From Betaproteobacteria bacterium (lineage in GTDB: Bacteria > Pseudomonadota > Gammaproteobacteria > Burkholderiales > Burkholderiaceae_C), in assembly GCA_009923315.1 (NCBI GenBank), contig RFTU01000003.1, positions 1 to 64,000 of the forward strand: a DNA stretch of 64,000 nucleotides, written 5' to 3'. Under the pieces are notes generated by a model. That model had not been told where the DNA came from. It did not search any database and saw only the letters and a list, made by a program, of their open reading frames with translations. Positions 9,668-17,054 of the stretch are shown in pieces. The first letter of the stretch is position 1. Each line of letters opens with the position of its first letter. Both the position numbers and the translations under genes were made by a program.

Positions 9668-10696
9668 ATGAGGTCCATCATCCACACGAGCCTGATCCTC
9701 TGGACGCTCTGCATCGCAGCCTGCGGTGGCGGCTCGGGTTCCCCATCGTCACCGCCGGTATCCACCGCCCCACCAACCACGCCAAGCGGCCCCTACCCCA
9801 TTGGCTTGAGCGACCAGAGCCTCACCGTCGGCAACACGGTGCGGCAGTTTCGGGTCCATGTTCCCGCCAACCTGCAGGGAACGCCATCAGCGGTGGTTGT
9901 TGTCCTGCATGGCGGCGGCGGTGCGGGCTTGGATGTGGCCAACACGGGTGCCCATCCCTTGTCGGTGTTTCGCACGGTGGCCGACCGTGAGGGCTTCGTG
10001 GTGGTCTACCCGGGTGGCCTTCCTGCGTTGGATGGCGAGACCGGTTGGGACGACTGCCGGTCCGACAACCGCGTGGCCAGTGGGGCCGATGACGTGGGGT
10101 TCCTGGCCGCCTTGATCGATCGCGTCCGCGGGCAATATGGCCTGAGCAACCGGCAGATGTTCATGGCCGGCGGCTCCAACGGCGCCATGATGACGCATGC
10201 CTTTGCCATCTCGCGCGCAGGACTCCTCGGCGCGGCCGCCACTTCCTCCGGAAGCCTCGCCGCCAAGCCCAAGCTGGGCCTTTGCGCCATGGGGCCCGAA
10301 GCGCCACTGCCGATGATGATCGTGCACGGCACGGCCGACACGCAGATGCCCTATCGTGGCGGATGTGTGGCCAATCTTGGGGGCAACTGCAACCGCGGGG
10401 AGGTCATCTCGGCCGAGGCCACGCGAGACCGCTGGCTGGCCGTCAACGGCCTGGACAAGGTCGCGCCCGTGCAGCAGACGATTGAGCGCGACACCACCGA
10501 TGGCGGTGCGGCGGTGCGCTTCGACTACGCTGGAGCCAACCCGCTGCGCTGGTGGCGGCTCGACGGCGCAGGGCACACGGTGGCCAGCCGTTCGGTGCTG
10601 GTCGCTCCCAACGCCACCACCGGCACCCAGAACCGTGACGTGGAGTTCGCCGAGATCGCGTGGGAGTTCTTCAAGGAACGACTGGCGACCCGATGA
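9668..10696 (+). CDS. Secreted lipoprotein esterase of the PHB depolymerase / LpqC family
   Basis: The 342-residue product starts with a lipoprotein signal whose lipobox is IAAC at about residues 17-20, followed by a Ser/Pro-rich linker. The catalytic domain has the oxyanion strand VVVLHGGGGAG, the nucleophile elbow AGGSNGAMM and a late His in GAGHTVAS. This fits the COG3509 group (polyhydroxybutyrate depolymerase, feruloyl and acetyl-xylan esterases). The true substrate cannot be told. The next gene, another exported esterase, begins 15 bases after the stop, so they form a pair. About 200 bases separate it from the upstream reductase. Confidence 0.83.
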   Translation: MRSIIHTSLILWTLCIAACGGGSGSPSSPPVSTAPPTTPSGPYPIGLSDQSLTVGNTVRQFRVHVPANLQGTPSAVVVVLHGGGGAGLDVANTGAHPLSVFRTVADREGFVVVYPGGLPALDGETGWDDCRSDNRVASGADDVGFLAALIDRVRGQYGLSNRQMFMAGGSNGAMMTHAFAISRAGLLGAAATSSGSLAAKPKLGLCAMGPEAPLPMMIVHGTADTQMPYRGGCVANLGGNCNRGEVISAEATRDRWLAVNGLDKVAPVQQTIERDTTDGGAAVRFDYAGANPLRWWRLDGAGHTVASRSVLVAPNATTGTQNRDVEFAEIAWEFFKERLATR

Positions 10697-10711
10697 ACTA
10701 AGGGGTCTCGC

Positions 10712-11656
10712 ATGCAAGTTTTGGTTTTGGCGATCTTGTTCGTGATCGCATCCCTCGCCCCGGGCGCAGCCGCAGGGGCGTCTGCTGGCGAACCTGACCG
10801 GGGGCTTCCCTGGGTGACCACAGCGGTTCAGGCGCCCAGAGTGGTGTTCAGAACACTCGACAGCCGCATCGTCGGCGCCCCGGTCAGCTACCACGCCTAC
10901 GTCCCTCGGGCCCACGACCTGCCGAATTCACGGCTGCCGGTGCTGTACTGGCTGCACGGCACGTTGGGTGGTGTGTCGGGCATCACCCCACTGGCCCAGC
11001 TCGTGGACAACGCCATCGAAGCCGGACGCATGCCCGCGATGATCGTCGTGTTCGTCAATGGATTGCCACGCCGGCTGTGGGCCGACTCCAAGAACGGCGC
11101 TTCGCCGGTGGAGACCGTCTTCATCTCCGAAGTCATTCCCGATGTGGACCGCCAGTTCCGCACCATCGCCGCCCGTGAAGGCCGTCTTCTGGAAGGCTTC
11201 AGCATGGGCGGCTACGGTGCGGCCCGCATCGGATTCCAGCATCCGCATCTGTTTGCCGGCATCTCCATCCTCGCCGGTGGGCCCTTCGATCTCGAACTGC
11301 GGGGGCCCCGTGCGATGCGCAACCCGGCCTTGCGGGACTATCTTCTGCGCGAGGTGTGCGGCGACGATCCCGAGTACTTCAAAGCCATCAGCCCGTGGAT
11401 GATCGCCGCCTCGGCGGCTCCCCATCTCGCCCAACATGGCACAGTCATCCGGCATGCGGTAGGCACCCGTGACGACACGCGGGAATTGAACCGATCGTTT
11501 TCCGAGCGCATGCGCCAGCTCCAGATCGACCATGCGTATCTCGAAATCCCCGATACAGGCCACGACGCCCGCGCGCTGTTGCTGCGCCTGATGGAGGTCG
11601 ACTCGGGCTTTTACACTCGGGCCCTGTCCCCGGTCGTGAAGAAGGGCCCGCCGTGA
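10712..11656 (+). CDS. Exported esterase, alpha/beta hydrolase (esterase D-like)
   Basis: The 314-residue protein carries a signal peptide (LAILFVIASLAPGAAAGASA) and an alpha/beta hydrolase domain of the putative-esterase family (Pfam PF00756 type). Landmarks are PVLYWLHGTLGG for the oxyanion loop, EGFSMGGYGA for the nucleophile and DTGHDAR for the catalytic His. It follows the lipoprotein esterase closely and is likely cotranscribed with it. Substrate unknown. Confidence 0.82.
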   Translation: MQVLVLAILFVIASLAPGAAAGASAGEPDRGLPWVTTAVQAPRVVFRTLDSRIVGAPVSYHAYVPRAHDLPNSRLPVLYWLHGTLGGVSGITPLAQLVDNAIEAGRMPAMIVVFVNGLPRRLWADSKNGASPVETVFISEVIPDVDRQFRTIAAREGRLLEGFSMGGYGAARIGFQHPHLFAGISILAGGPFDLELRGPRAMRNPALRDYLLREVCGDDPEYFKAISPWMIAASAAPHLAQHGTVIRHAVGTRDDTRELNRSFSERMRQLQIDHAYLEIPDTGHDARALLLRLMEVDSGFYTRALSPVVKKGPP

Positions 11657-11825
11657 TCGAGCACGACTTCTGCGGGAGATGTGGCGTCTAGACCCATCAC
11701 CAGCGGCGTTTGTTCATTGATCCCTACGGTGACAGCGTGCCGGTCAACGATGACGTGAATCATCCGGCGGATCGACAGCAGGCCAAACCAGAAAGAACAG
11801 CCGCCCACGGCACTGGGCAGCCTCC

Positions 11826-12467
11826 TCAGTCCAGCGGTGCCTTCAAGGCGCGCAAGCAGTCCTGCCCGACACGCTCGACCATGGCCTCTACCGGCAACGC
11901 CGTTTGTTTCAATGCTTGGCTGACCAGCAGGGTGGCCAAGCCGTGGATCGCCGACCAGGCCAGGAGTTCGGCACCCGGCCGGCGAGCCGAATCGATCGCC
12001 CCGGCAGCCAGGAGTTCGTCCAGTACTCGACTGAGCGACGCATAGGGGCTGTCCACGTCCAACCCCGGGTGATCACACGCCGCCGAATTCGGCATGGTGG
12101 CGCCCGCACCGTAGGGCCCGAACATCACCGCAAACCGCTCGGGTTGCTCCAGCGCGAACCCCACATAGGCGTGCCCCTGCGCCATGAAGCGTGCACGTGC
12201 CGCTCGGCTTCCGCTGCCGCGCACGCTGGCCATCGCGGATTGAAACCGTTGACCCATTTCGCGGAAGGCATCCTGGGCGATGACCCCAAGCAGGGCCGCC
12301 TTGTCATCGAAATGACGATAGGCCGCGCTGGGCGACACCCCGACCGCCAAAGCCGCTTCCCGCAAGGAAAAACCCTCTACCCCATGTTGGGCAATGAGCA
12401 CGACTGCCGCCTGCTTCAGTGCGGTCGGAAGGTCGCCATGGTGATACCGCTTTCGGTCGGTGGCCAT
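11826..12467 (-). CDS. TetR/AcrR-family transcriptional regulator
   Basis: The N-terminal HTH is clear: RYHHGDLPTALKQAA followed by REAALAVGVSPSAAYRHF, the recognition helix of the YHHGDL subgroup. The C-terminal ligand domain is all-helical and of the usual length, giving 213 residues from the ATG that reads MATDRKRYHH. An upstream in-frame ATG at 12542 would add a Pro/Ser-rich 25-residue extension with no family counterpart and lie close to the divergent promoter. It faces away from the metallo-hydrolase operon and probably represses it from the palindrome in the shared gap. Confidence 0.9.
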   Translation of the reverse strand: MATDRKRYHHGDLPTALKQAAVVLIAQHGVEGFSLREAALAVGVSPSAAYRHFDDKAALLGVIAQDAFREMGQRFQSAMASVRGSGSRAARARFMAQGHAYVGFALEQPERFAVMFGPYGAGATMPNSAACDHPGLDVDSPYASLSRVLDELLAAGAIDSARRPGAELLAWSAIHGLATLLVSQALKQTALPVEAMVERVGQDCLRALKAPLD

Positions 12468-12551
12468 TTCGCCGGAACTGGGCACGGACCGAGCGCCCTT
12501 CGCCGATCGCGGGCCCGGAGTGGGTGGTGATGCAATGGGCATTGGCGTATG

Positions 12552-12580
12552 TTGACACCTTTCACATCGACTTGTAAAGT
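12552..12580 (+). promoter_or_regulatory. Sigma-70-like promoter of the metallo-hydrolase operon
   Basis: A perfect -35 TTGACA (12552-12557) is followed after exactly 17 bases by TAAAGT (12575-12580), four of six matches to the -10 consensus. It points toward the metallo-hydrolase gene, whose ATG is 28 bases downstream and has a GGAGG ribosome-binding site. Inferred from sequence only. Confidence 0.6.
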
Positions 12581-12582
12581 CG
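12568..12582. promoter_or_regulatory. Palindromic candidate operator for the adjacent TetR regulator
   Basis: CGACTT-GTA-AAGTCG is a perfect 6-base inverted repeat with a 3-base centre. It overlaps the -10 element of the plus-strand promoter and lies in the gap between the divergent TetR gene and the operon, the usual position for a TetR-family repressor site. Binding is inferred. Confidence 0.55.
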
Positions 12583-12607
12583 TCCGACAGCAGCCGTCGG
12601 AGGTTTC

Positions 12608-13405
12608 ATGGCCCCGTGTTTCGCGCAACGCACATTGGCCACACTGGCCCTCGTCCTGTCGATGATGCTGTCGGGGGCTGCGCGAGCACAAGTGCCGGCG
12701 CAAGACGTCATCACCTTCAAGCTCGGCCTGTCCAATATCCACTTGATACGGGGCTCGCGCGCCGTCCTCGTCGACGCCGGCAGCCGGGGTGACTTGCCCA
12801 GGCTAGAGGCCGAGTTGACCCGGGCGGGCGTTGCCTGGAAAGACGTGGCAGCAGTGATCGTCACCCACGGCCACTCCGATCACGCGGGTTTGGCCGCGGA
12901 GATTCGTCGCAAGAGCGGCGCCACCGTGCTGTTGGGTGCGGGCGATGTGGCGATGGCGCGCGCTGGGCGACATGACGATCTGCAGCCAATGAACTTCACT
13001 GCCGCCGTGCTCAAGCAGTTCGTGATCGACCCCACCTTTGAGGCGTTTGAACCGGATGTCACGATTACTGCTACCCCGATTGAGCCGATGCGCCTGGACC
13101 CGTGGGGGATAGCGGGGCGTGTGTTCCAGATGCCGGGACACACACCAGGGTCTCTGGTCATCGAACTCGATGATGGTCGCACCTTCGTCGGCGACATGGT
13201 GCTGGGCGGCTATTTGGGTGGAACCCTGATGCCCACGCGAGCAGGAGAGCACTACTTCCACGCAGACCGCCAGCGCAACCTGGAGAACATCCGAACCCTC
13301 CTGAGGGGCTCCAGCCGAGCGTTCTATCTGGGTCACGGTGGCCCGGTGAGTCGCGAATCCGTCATGGCCACCTTCGGCCTACCCACGGCACCGGATCGGA
13401 AATGA
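12608..13405 (+). CDS. Exported metallo-beta-lactamase-fold hydrolase
   Basis: The 265-residue protein has a signal peptide ending SGAARA and an MBL-fold domain. Zinc ligands are visible in THGHSDHAG (HxHxDH), PGHTPGS (His), FVGDMV (bridging Asp) and YLGHGGP (last His). The overall pattern matches hydrolases of the glyoxalase II / lactonase side of the superfamily rather than a specific class. It is the first gene of a run of six plus-strand genes (10 bases to the GST) that starts at the TetR-facing promoter. Substrate unknown; being exported it would act in the periplasm. Confidence 0.88.
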   Translation: MAPCFAQRTLATLALVLSMMLSGAARAQVPAQDVITFKLGLSNIHLIRGSRAVLVDAGSRGDLPRLEAELTRAGVAWKDVAAVIVTHGHSDHAGLAAEIRRKSGATVLLGAGDVAMARAGRHDDLQPMNFTAAVLKQFVIDPTFEAFEPDVTITATPIEPMRLDPWGIAGRVFQMPGHTPGSLVIELDDGRTFVGDMVLGGYLGGTLMPTRAGEHYFHADRQRNLENIRTLLRGSSRAFYLGHGGPVSRESVMATFGLPTAPDRK

Positions 13406-13415
13406 AAGGCACCTC

Positions 13416-14024
13416 ATGATCCTGTACGACCTCCCCGCTGGGATGCACCCGCGCCGCGTGCGCATCTTCATGGCCGAGAAGGGCCTGACCATTCCTACCC
13501 AGGTGGTCGATGCCGCCAAGCGGGAAAACCAAGAGCCGGAGTTTCTGCGCCTGAACCCCTTGGGCCGCCTGCCCGTATTGCAGCTCGATGACGGGACTGC
13601 GCTGTCGGAATCCTTGGCCATCTGCCGCTACCTTGAGATGCTGCATCCGCAGCCCCCCCTCTTCGGGGAGGGGGCACAGCAAGCGGCCGTCATCGACATG
13701 TGGACGCGCCGAATGGAGCAGCAGGTCTCCAACGCCATCGTCGACATCTTCATGCACGCCAGCGACTTCTATCGAAACCGCATCACCCAGGTGCCCGCAT
13801 TTGCCGAGTGGTCGCGAGAGAAGATCATGAAGACGCTCACCTGGCTGGACAGCGAAATGGCCCATCGGCCCTTCATCGCTGGCCACGACTACACCATGGC
13901 CGACATCGTGGCCCAATGCGCCTTCGTGCTGGGCAAGGCGGTGGCAATTCGTATTCCGGCGGACCATGTGCATCTGACCCGATGGTTTGCCGAGGTGAGT
14001 GCGCGCCCCACGGCGCGGGCTTGA
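13416..14024 (+). CDS. Glutathione S-transferase family protein
   Basis: A 202-residue cytosolic GST. The N-terminal thioredoxin-like domain shows the start ILYDLPAGMHPRRVRIFMAEKG, shortened here to its key region MHPRRVRIF, then the cis-Pro segment GRLPVL and the gamma-glutamate site LSESLAICRYL. The C-terminal half is the helical domain with the conserved TMADIV capping motif. It sits 10 bases after the metallo-hydrolase and 17 before the SDR. It does not look like the zeta-class maleylpyruvate isomerase that would serve the gentisate locus nearby. Confidence 0.9.
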   Translation: MILYDLPAGMHPRRVRIFMAEKGLTIPTQVVDAAKRENQEPEFLRLNPLGRLPVLQLDDGTALSESLAICRYLEMLHPQPPLFGEGAQQAAVIDMWTRRMEQQVSNAIVDIFMHASDFYRNRITQVPAFAEWSREKIMKTLTWLDSEMAHRPFIAGHDYTMADIVAQCAFVLGKAVAIRIPADHVHLTRWFAEVSARPTARA

Positions 14025-14041
14025 ACGCCAGGAGCCATGAG

Positions 14042-14770
14042 ATGAGCACCCAGAAGGTCTGCTGCGTCATCGGCGCAGGCGATGCCACCGGCAGTTCAAT
14101 CGCACGCCGCTTTGCCCGGGAAGGCTATGAGGTCTGCGTGGCCCGTAGAACGGAGGCTGCCCTCGCACCCCTTGTGGAGTCCATCCAGGCCGAAGGGGGA
14201 AGAGCCCACGCCTTCGGGCTAGATGCACGTCGGGAGGAAGCCGTCACCGCCTTTGTCGATCACGTCGAATCCGACATTGGGCCCATCGAGGTGATGGTGT
14301 TCAACGTCGGCGGCAATGTTCGCTTTCCCATCCTGGAGACGACGACGCAGAAGTACTTCAAGGTCTGGGAAATGTGTGCCATGGCCGGGTTTCTGGCGGG
14401 GCGCGAAGCCGCGCGCGTGATGGTGCCGCGGGGACGGGGCACGATCCTGTTCACCGGTGCCACAGCCAGCCTGCGGGGGGGCATCGGGTTCGCCGCATTT
14501 GCCGGAGGCAAGGCAGCGCTGCGGGCACTGGCTCAGTCGATGGCGCGCGAACTCGGCCCCAAAAACGTGCACGTGGCCCATGTGATCATCGATGGGCTCA
14601 TCGACACCGCCTTCTCCCGCACGAATTTTGCCGATCGCGTGGCCGCAGCCGGCTCCGATGGCATCCTCAACCCAGACCACATCGCCGATGCCTACTGGTG
14701 GCTGCACAGCCAGCCCCGGGATGCCTGGACTTTCGAGTTGGATCTCCGCCCCTGGGTGGAGAAGTGGTGA
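14042..14770 (+). CDS. Short-chain dehydrogenase/reductase family protein, atypical active site
   Basis: The 242-residue product has an SDR Rossmann fold: nucleotide loop CVIGAGDATGSS at the N terminus and a later NVGG in place of NNAG. At the catalytic position the usual Y-x3-K reads F-A-G-G-K (in FAAFAGGKAAL), so the general-acid Tyr is replaced by Phe while Lys is kept. The glycine motif is also slightly altered (GAGDATG). An AGGAG ribosome-binding site precedes the ATG. It may be a non-catalytic or unusual SDR in the TetR-linked operon; I recall a subgroup with Phe at this position but cannot verify it. Confidence 0.88.
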   Translation: MSTQKVCCVIGAGDATGSSIARRFAREGYEVCVARRTEAALAPLVESIQAEGGRAHAFGLDARREEAVTAFVDHVESDIGPIEVMVFNVGGNVRFPILETTTQKYFKVWEMCAMAGFLAGREAARVMVPRGRGTILFTGATASLRGGIGFAAFAGGKAALRALAQSMARELGPKNVHVAHVIIDGLIDTAFSRTNFADRVAAAGSDGILNPDHIADAYWWLHSQPRDAWTFELDLRPWVEKW

Positions 14771-14814
14771 GGCCAGCTGACCCCGTTGATTCATTCACTT
14801 AACGATCGACACCC

Positions 14815-15207
14815 ATGAGCCGACACATCCTGCCCGAAACTCGCATCCACTCCACCATCCGCGATCGCATCGCCCATCATCACCGAGATTTCATCGAAGA
14901 GGTCGAACGGGCTGTGCAGATGCATGACGTCGTGGTGGTGGGGATGGGATGGAACCCCTTTCCCCGCAAGGCGCGCGAACTGCTGACCGCCGCTGGCATT
15001 GCCCACCACTCGATCGAGCACGGGAACTATCTCTCTGGCTGGCGACGCCGAAATGCGCTGAAGATGTGGACCGGCTGGCCGACCTTTCCGATGATCTTCG
15101 TCAAGGGCACGCTCATTGGCGGCTATGAGAACTTGAAGGCGCTGAACGAATCGGGCGAGTTGGCGGCGGCCGTGCACAGCGCTCCAGCCCTGAACGCGCC
15201 GCAATGA
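14815..15207 (+). CDS. Glutaredoxin-fold protein lacking all cysteines
   Basis: The 130-residue protein keeps the C-terminal half of glutaredoxins: the cis-Pro glutathione site GWPTFPMIFVKGTLIGG and the downstream helix ENLKALNESGEL. Where the redox motif CPYC or CGFS should be, the sequence reads WNPFPRKARELL, and there is no cysteine anywhere in the protein. It therefore cannot run a dithiol or monothiol cycle; glutathione or Fe-S related binding, or a structural role, are possibilities. It follows the SDR by 44 bases and overlaps the next gene by an ATGA. Confidence 0.78.
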   Translation: MSRHILPETRIHSTIRDRIAHHHRDFIEEVERAVQMHDVVVVGMGWNPFPRKARELLTAAGIAHHSIEHGNYLSGWRRRNALKMWTGWPTFPMIFVKGTLIGGYENLKALNESGELAAAVHSAPALNAPQ

Positions 15208-15629
15208 CGCCCGATCTGCTGTTCCAACTGGCCAACCCACTGGCCCTCTTGGGCTGGCTGGCGTTGGCCCTCTCGCCCTGGTCGCCCCGGGTGACGCAGA
15301 TGGCTGCGGCCATCTTGATCCCCTTGGTGCTCTCGGTGGGCTACACCGCCGTCATGCTGGCCCATTGGAGCAGCGGCAACGGCGACTTCAATAGTCTCAA
15401 TGGCGTGGCTGCGCTCTTCGAGAACCGCTGGCTGCTGCTGGCCGGATGGGTTCACTACCTGGCCTTCGATCTGCTTATCGGTGCTTGGGAAGCCCGAACG
15501 GCGCGGCGCGAGGGAATGACCCATCTGTTGCTGCTTCCCTGCCTGTTGGCGACCTTTCTCTTCGGTCCGGCGGGTTACCTGATGTTTCAGGCCCTGCGCG
15601 CATCCCGTCGCAAGGCGGTGGCTGCATGA
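15204..15629 (+). CDS. ABA4-like integral membrane protein
   Basis: A 141-residue protein with about four transmembrane helices (near residues 8-25, 35-52, 70-88 and 105-128). The sequence resembles the ABA4-like family (DUF4281), named for the plant protein needed in neoxanthin formation; the bacterial function is not known. The pattern HWSSGNGDFNSL and WVHYLAFDLLIGAWE fits the family. It starts in an ATGA overlap with the glutaredoxin-like gene and ends in an ATGA overlap with the next gene, so translation is probably coupled. Confidence 0.75.
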   Translation: MTPDLLFQLANPLALLGWLALALSPWSPRVTQMAAAILIPLVLSVGYTAVMLAHWSSGNGDFNSLNGVAALFENRWLLLAGWVHYLAFDLLIGAWEARTARREGMTHLLLLPCLLATFLFGPAGYLMFQALRASRRKAVAA

Positions 15630-16417
15630 ACGGGCTCGACCAGCTGCACGCCCACTCTCCCCGCTACACCCCGTTGGGGCTGTTTCTCGCTTTGGCCATG
15701 TTCCCGGCACTGGCCGCCCTGGCGCTTGACGAACGCCTCTTTCAGGGGGTGCCGGTGTGGACCAAACCGCTGAAGTTCCTGTTCGCCCTCGTCGTCTACT
15801 TGCTGACCCTGGCCTGGATGGCCCGCTTCGCCGAGCCCTCCATGACCCGGCGCGCCTGGTGGCGTTGGCACGAACGAGCGGTGGTCGTCGCGGTGCTGGC
15901 AGAAATGATCTGGATCGGCGGTGCAGCTGTCTGGGGAGTAGGTTCTCACTACAACCAATCAACCCTCGTCATGGCGGTTCTTTACCCGATCATGGGCGTG
16001 GCCGCCATTTTGCTGACCACCGCAAGCTCCACTTTGGCCTACGCCATCCACCGTCACGAGCACTCCGGGCTAAGCCCCGTCCTCAAGAGTGGGCTCGTAT
16101 GGGGCTTGGGCCTGACGCTGCCACTGACCCTGGTCACCGCGGGCACGCTGTCGGCCATGCCGGGCCATTGGGTGGGTGGCACTCCGAACGACGCCGGCGG
16201 GCTTGCAATGATGGGATGGTCAAGGGATGGAGGCGACCTGCGCGTGGCCCACTTCTTCGCCACGCACGCGCTGCACGTCATCCCACTGTTCGCCCTCGTT
16301 GCCGGGCACCTGCCGGGGCTCCCGGGGAGGTGGGCGGTTCGTGGGTTCGCCGGGCTTTATGTCACGTTGGTGATCCTGACTTTTGCGCAAGCACTCGCTG
16401 GTCAACCCTTCTTTTGA
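15626..16417 (+). CDS. Unrecognised polytopic membrane protein
   Basis: I do not recognise this 263-residue protein. It has about seven hydrophobic segments, beginning LGLFLALAMFPALAALAL and including FLFALVVYLLTLAWMA and VAVLAEMIWIGGAAVWGVG, with several buried His, Trp and charged residues (RWHERAV, HFFATHALHVIPLFAL). It begins in an ATGA overlap with the ABA4-like gene and is the last gene of the TetR-linked run. The histidines in predicted membrane segments might bind a metal or haem, but that is speculation. Confidence 0.75.
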   Translation: MNGLDQLHAHSPRYTPLGLFLALAMFPALAALALDERLFQGVPVWTKPLKFLFALVVYLLTLAWMARFAEPSMTRRAWWRWHERAVVVAVLAEMIWIGGAAVWGVGSHYNQSTLVMAVLYPIMGVAAILLTTASSTLAYAIHRHEHSGLSPVLKSGLVWGLGLTLPLTLVTAGTLSAMPGHWVGGTPNDAGGLAMMGWSRDGGDLRVAHFFATHALHVIPLFALVAGHLPGLPGRWAVRGFAGLYVTLVILTFAQALAGQPFF

Positions 16418-16681
16418 TTCTTGCAGGCCATCGTCCCATCGTCGGGTCAGCCTGGTCGCATCGCGCGATGACCCCAAGGATGGGTGTCGATTCATGATGC
16501 CTGCGGGGGTTTTTGACAATGGAAAGCAATCGGTAGGGCTGTCACGCCTCACGCAGAGTTCACCGGGCGTCGACGGATGGGCGCCTTGCCCGCGAAGTCC
16601 AGCCAAGACAGCAAGCACCTCGCGAGCAACATGGCCAGCCAATGGCGCTGCGGTTGTACGACCAGTCAGGCTGCACTCTTG

Positions 16682-16737
16682 AGGTCACGGACCGGCGGCG
16701 AACGCTTTTGTCCGTTCGGTTGACCTTAGGGTTAGGC
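16682..16737. repeat. Compound inverted repeat beside a GTTAGGC heptamer
   Basis: Outer arms AGGTCA (16682-16687) and TGACCT (16721-16726) are perfect complements. Inside them two alternative hairpins compete: CGAACG with CGTTCG (16699-16704 / 16713-16718) and ACGGAC with GTCCGT (16687-16692 / 16710-16715). GTTAGGC follows at 16731. The layout is reminiscent of an integron attC site with one end decayed (where a second GTTRRRY-type box would be needed on the opposite side the sequence reads GTGCAGC on the minus strand). No integrase or cassette array is present, so this is only a resemblance. Confidence 0.4.
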
Positions 16738-16754
16738 TTCACATCGCAGCCTTA

Positions 16755-16993
16755 TCAGAGAGCGCCGTTGCGCTGCAGGGCCTCAAGCCGCAGCGACAGC
16801 CGCTGTTCGAGCTCGGTCAGCTGCTTTTGCAGCGCATCACGAGTAGCTTCATCCGTCGAGGACTGGAGTGAATCCCGGATACGGGCGCGCTCGTGAAACA
16901 GCTCAAGCTCGGGGCGGACCGCAGCTCGCCTGTCTGCTCGGCCTCAGCGAGCTTGCGACCGATCTCGTCTTCCAGAAGTTCGAACTTGGGCAT
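16755..16993 (-). pseudogene. Broken small gene, possibly DUF1992 (DnaJ-homologue C28 domain)
   Basis: From the ATG the frame reads MPKFELLEDEIGRKLAEAEQ and continues TGELRSAP, then loses sense. In a second frame of the same strand the sequence continues RPELELFHERARIRDSL and LQKQLTELEQRLSLRLEAL to a TGA. The two parts have the same charged, helical character and join at about 16910-16925, which suggests a deletion that also shifted the frame. The start resembles the beginning of DUF1992 proteins, but the usual G-x-GKPL core is missing, perhaps lost in the deletion. The family name is a tentative recognition. Confidence 0.45.
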
Positions 16994-17054
16994 GGTGATG
17001 ACTTCACTACTCCGGATTTCAGAGCCACGCTGCTCTGTCGTTTGAGCTCCGCCG

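Larger units (their letters stand above)
16418..17054. other. Gene-poor stretch with a hairpin element and a broken gene
   Basis: About 640 bases lie between the membrane-protein gene and the convergent fumarylpyruvate hydrolase gene. I see no intact gene in it. It holds a compound inverted repeat next to a GTTAGGC heptamer (16682-16737) and a small frameshifted gene on the minus strand (16755-16993), each listed separately. Bases 16418-16680 show nothing I can assign. The stretch marks the edge between the TetR-linked operon and the gentisate locus and may be an old rearrangement point. Confidence 0.6.

Noticed and set aside
11657-11825. Possible minus-strand gene between the second esterase and the TetR gene
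   Set aside because: A 65-codon frame exists but has no family resemblance and runs into the esterase gene; treated as non-coding gap.
13416-14024. GST as the missing maleylpyruvate isomerase of the gentisate locus
   Set aside because: It lacks the zeta-class N-terminal S-S-C/S-type active-site region and belongs to the TetR-linked operon with a different promoter.
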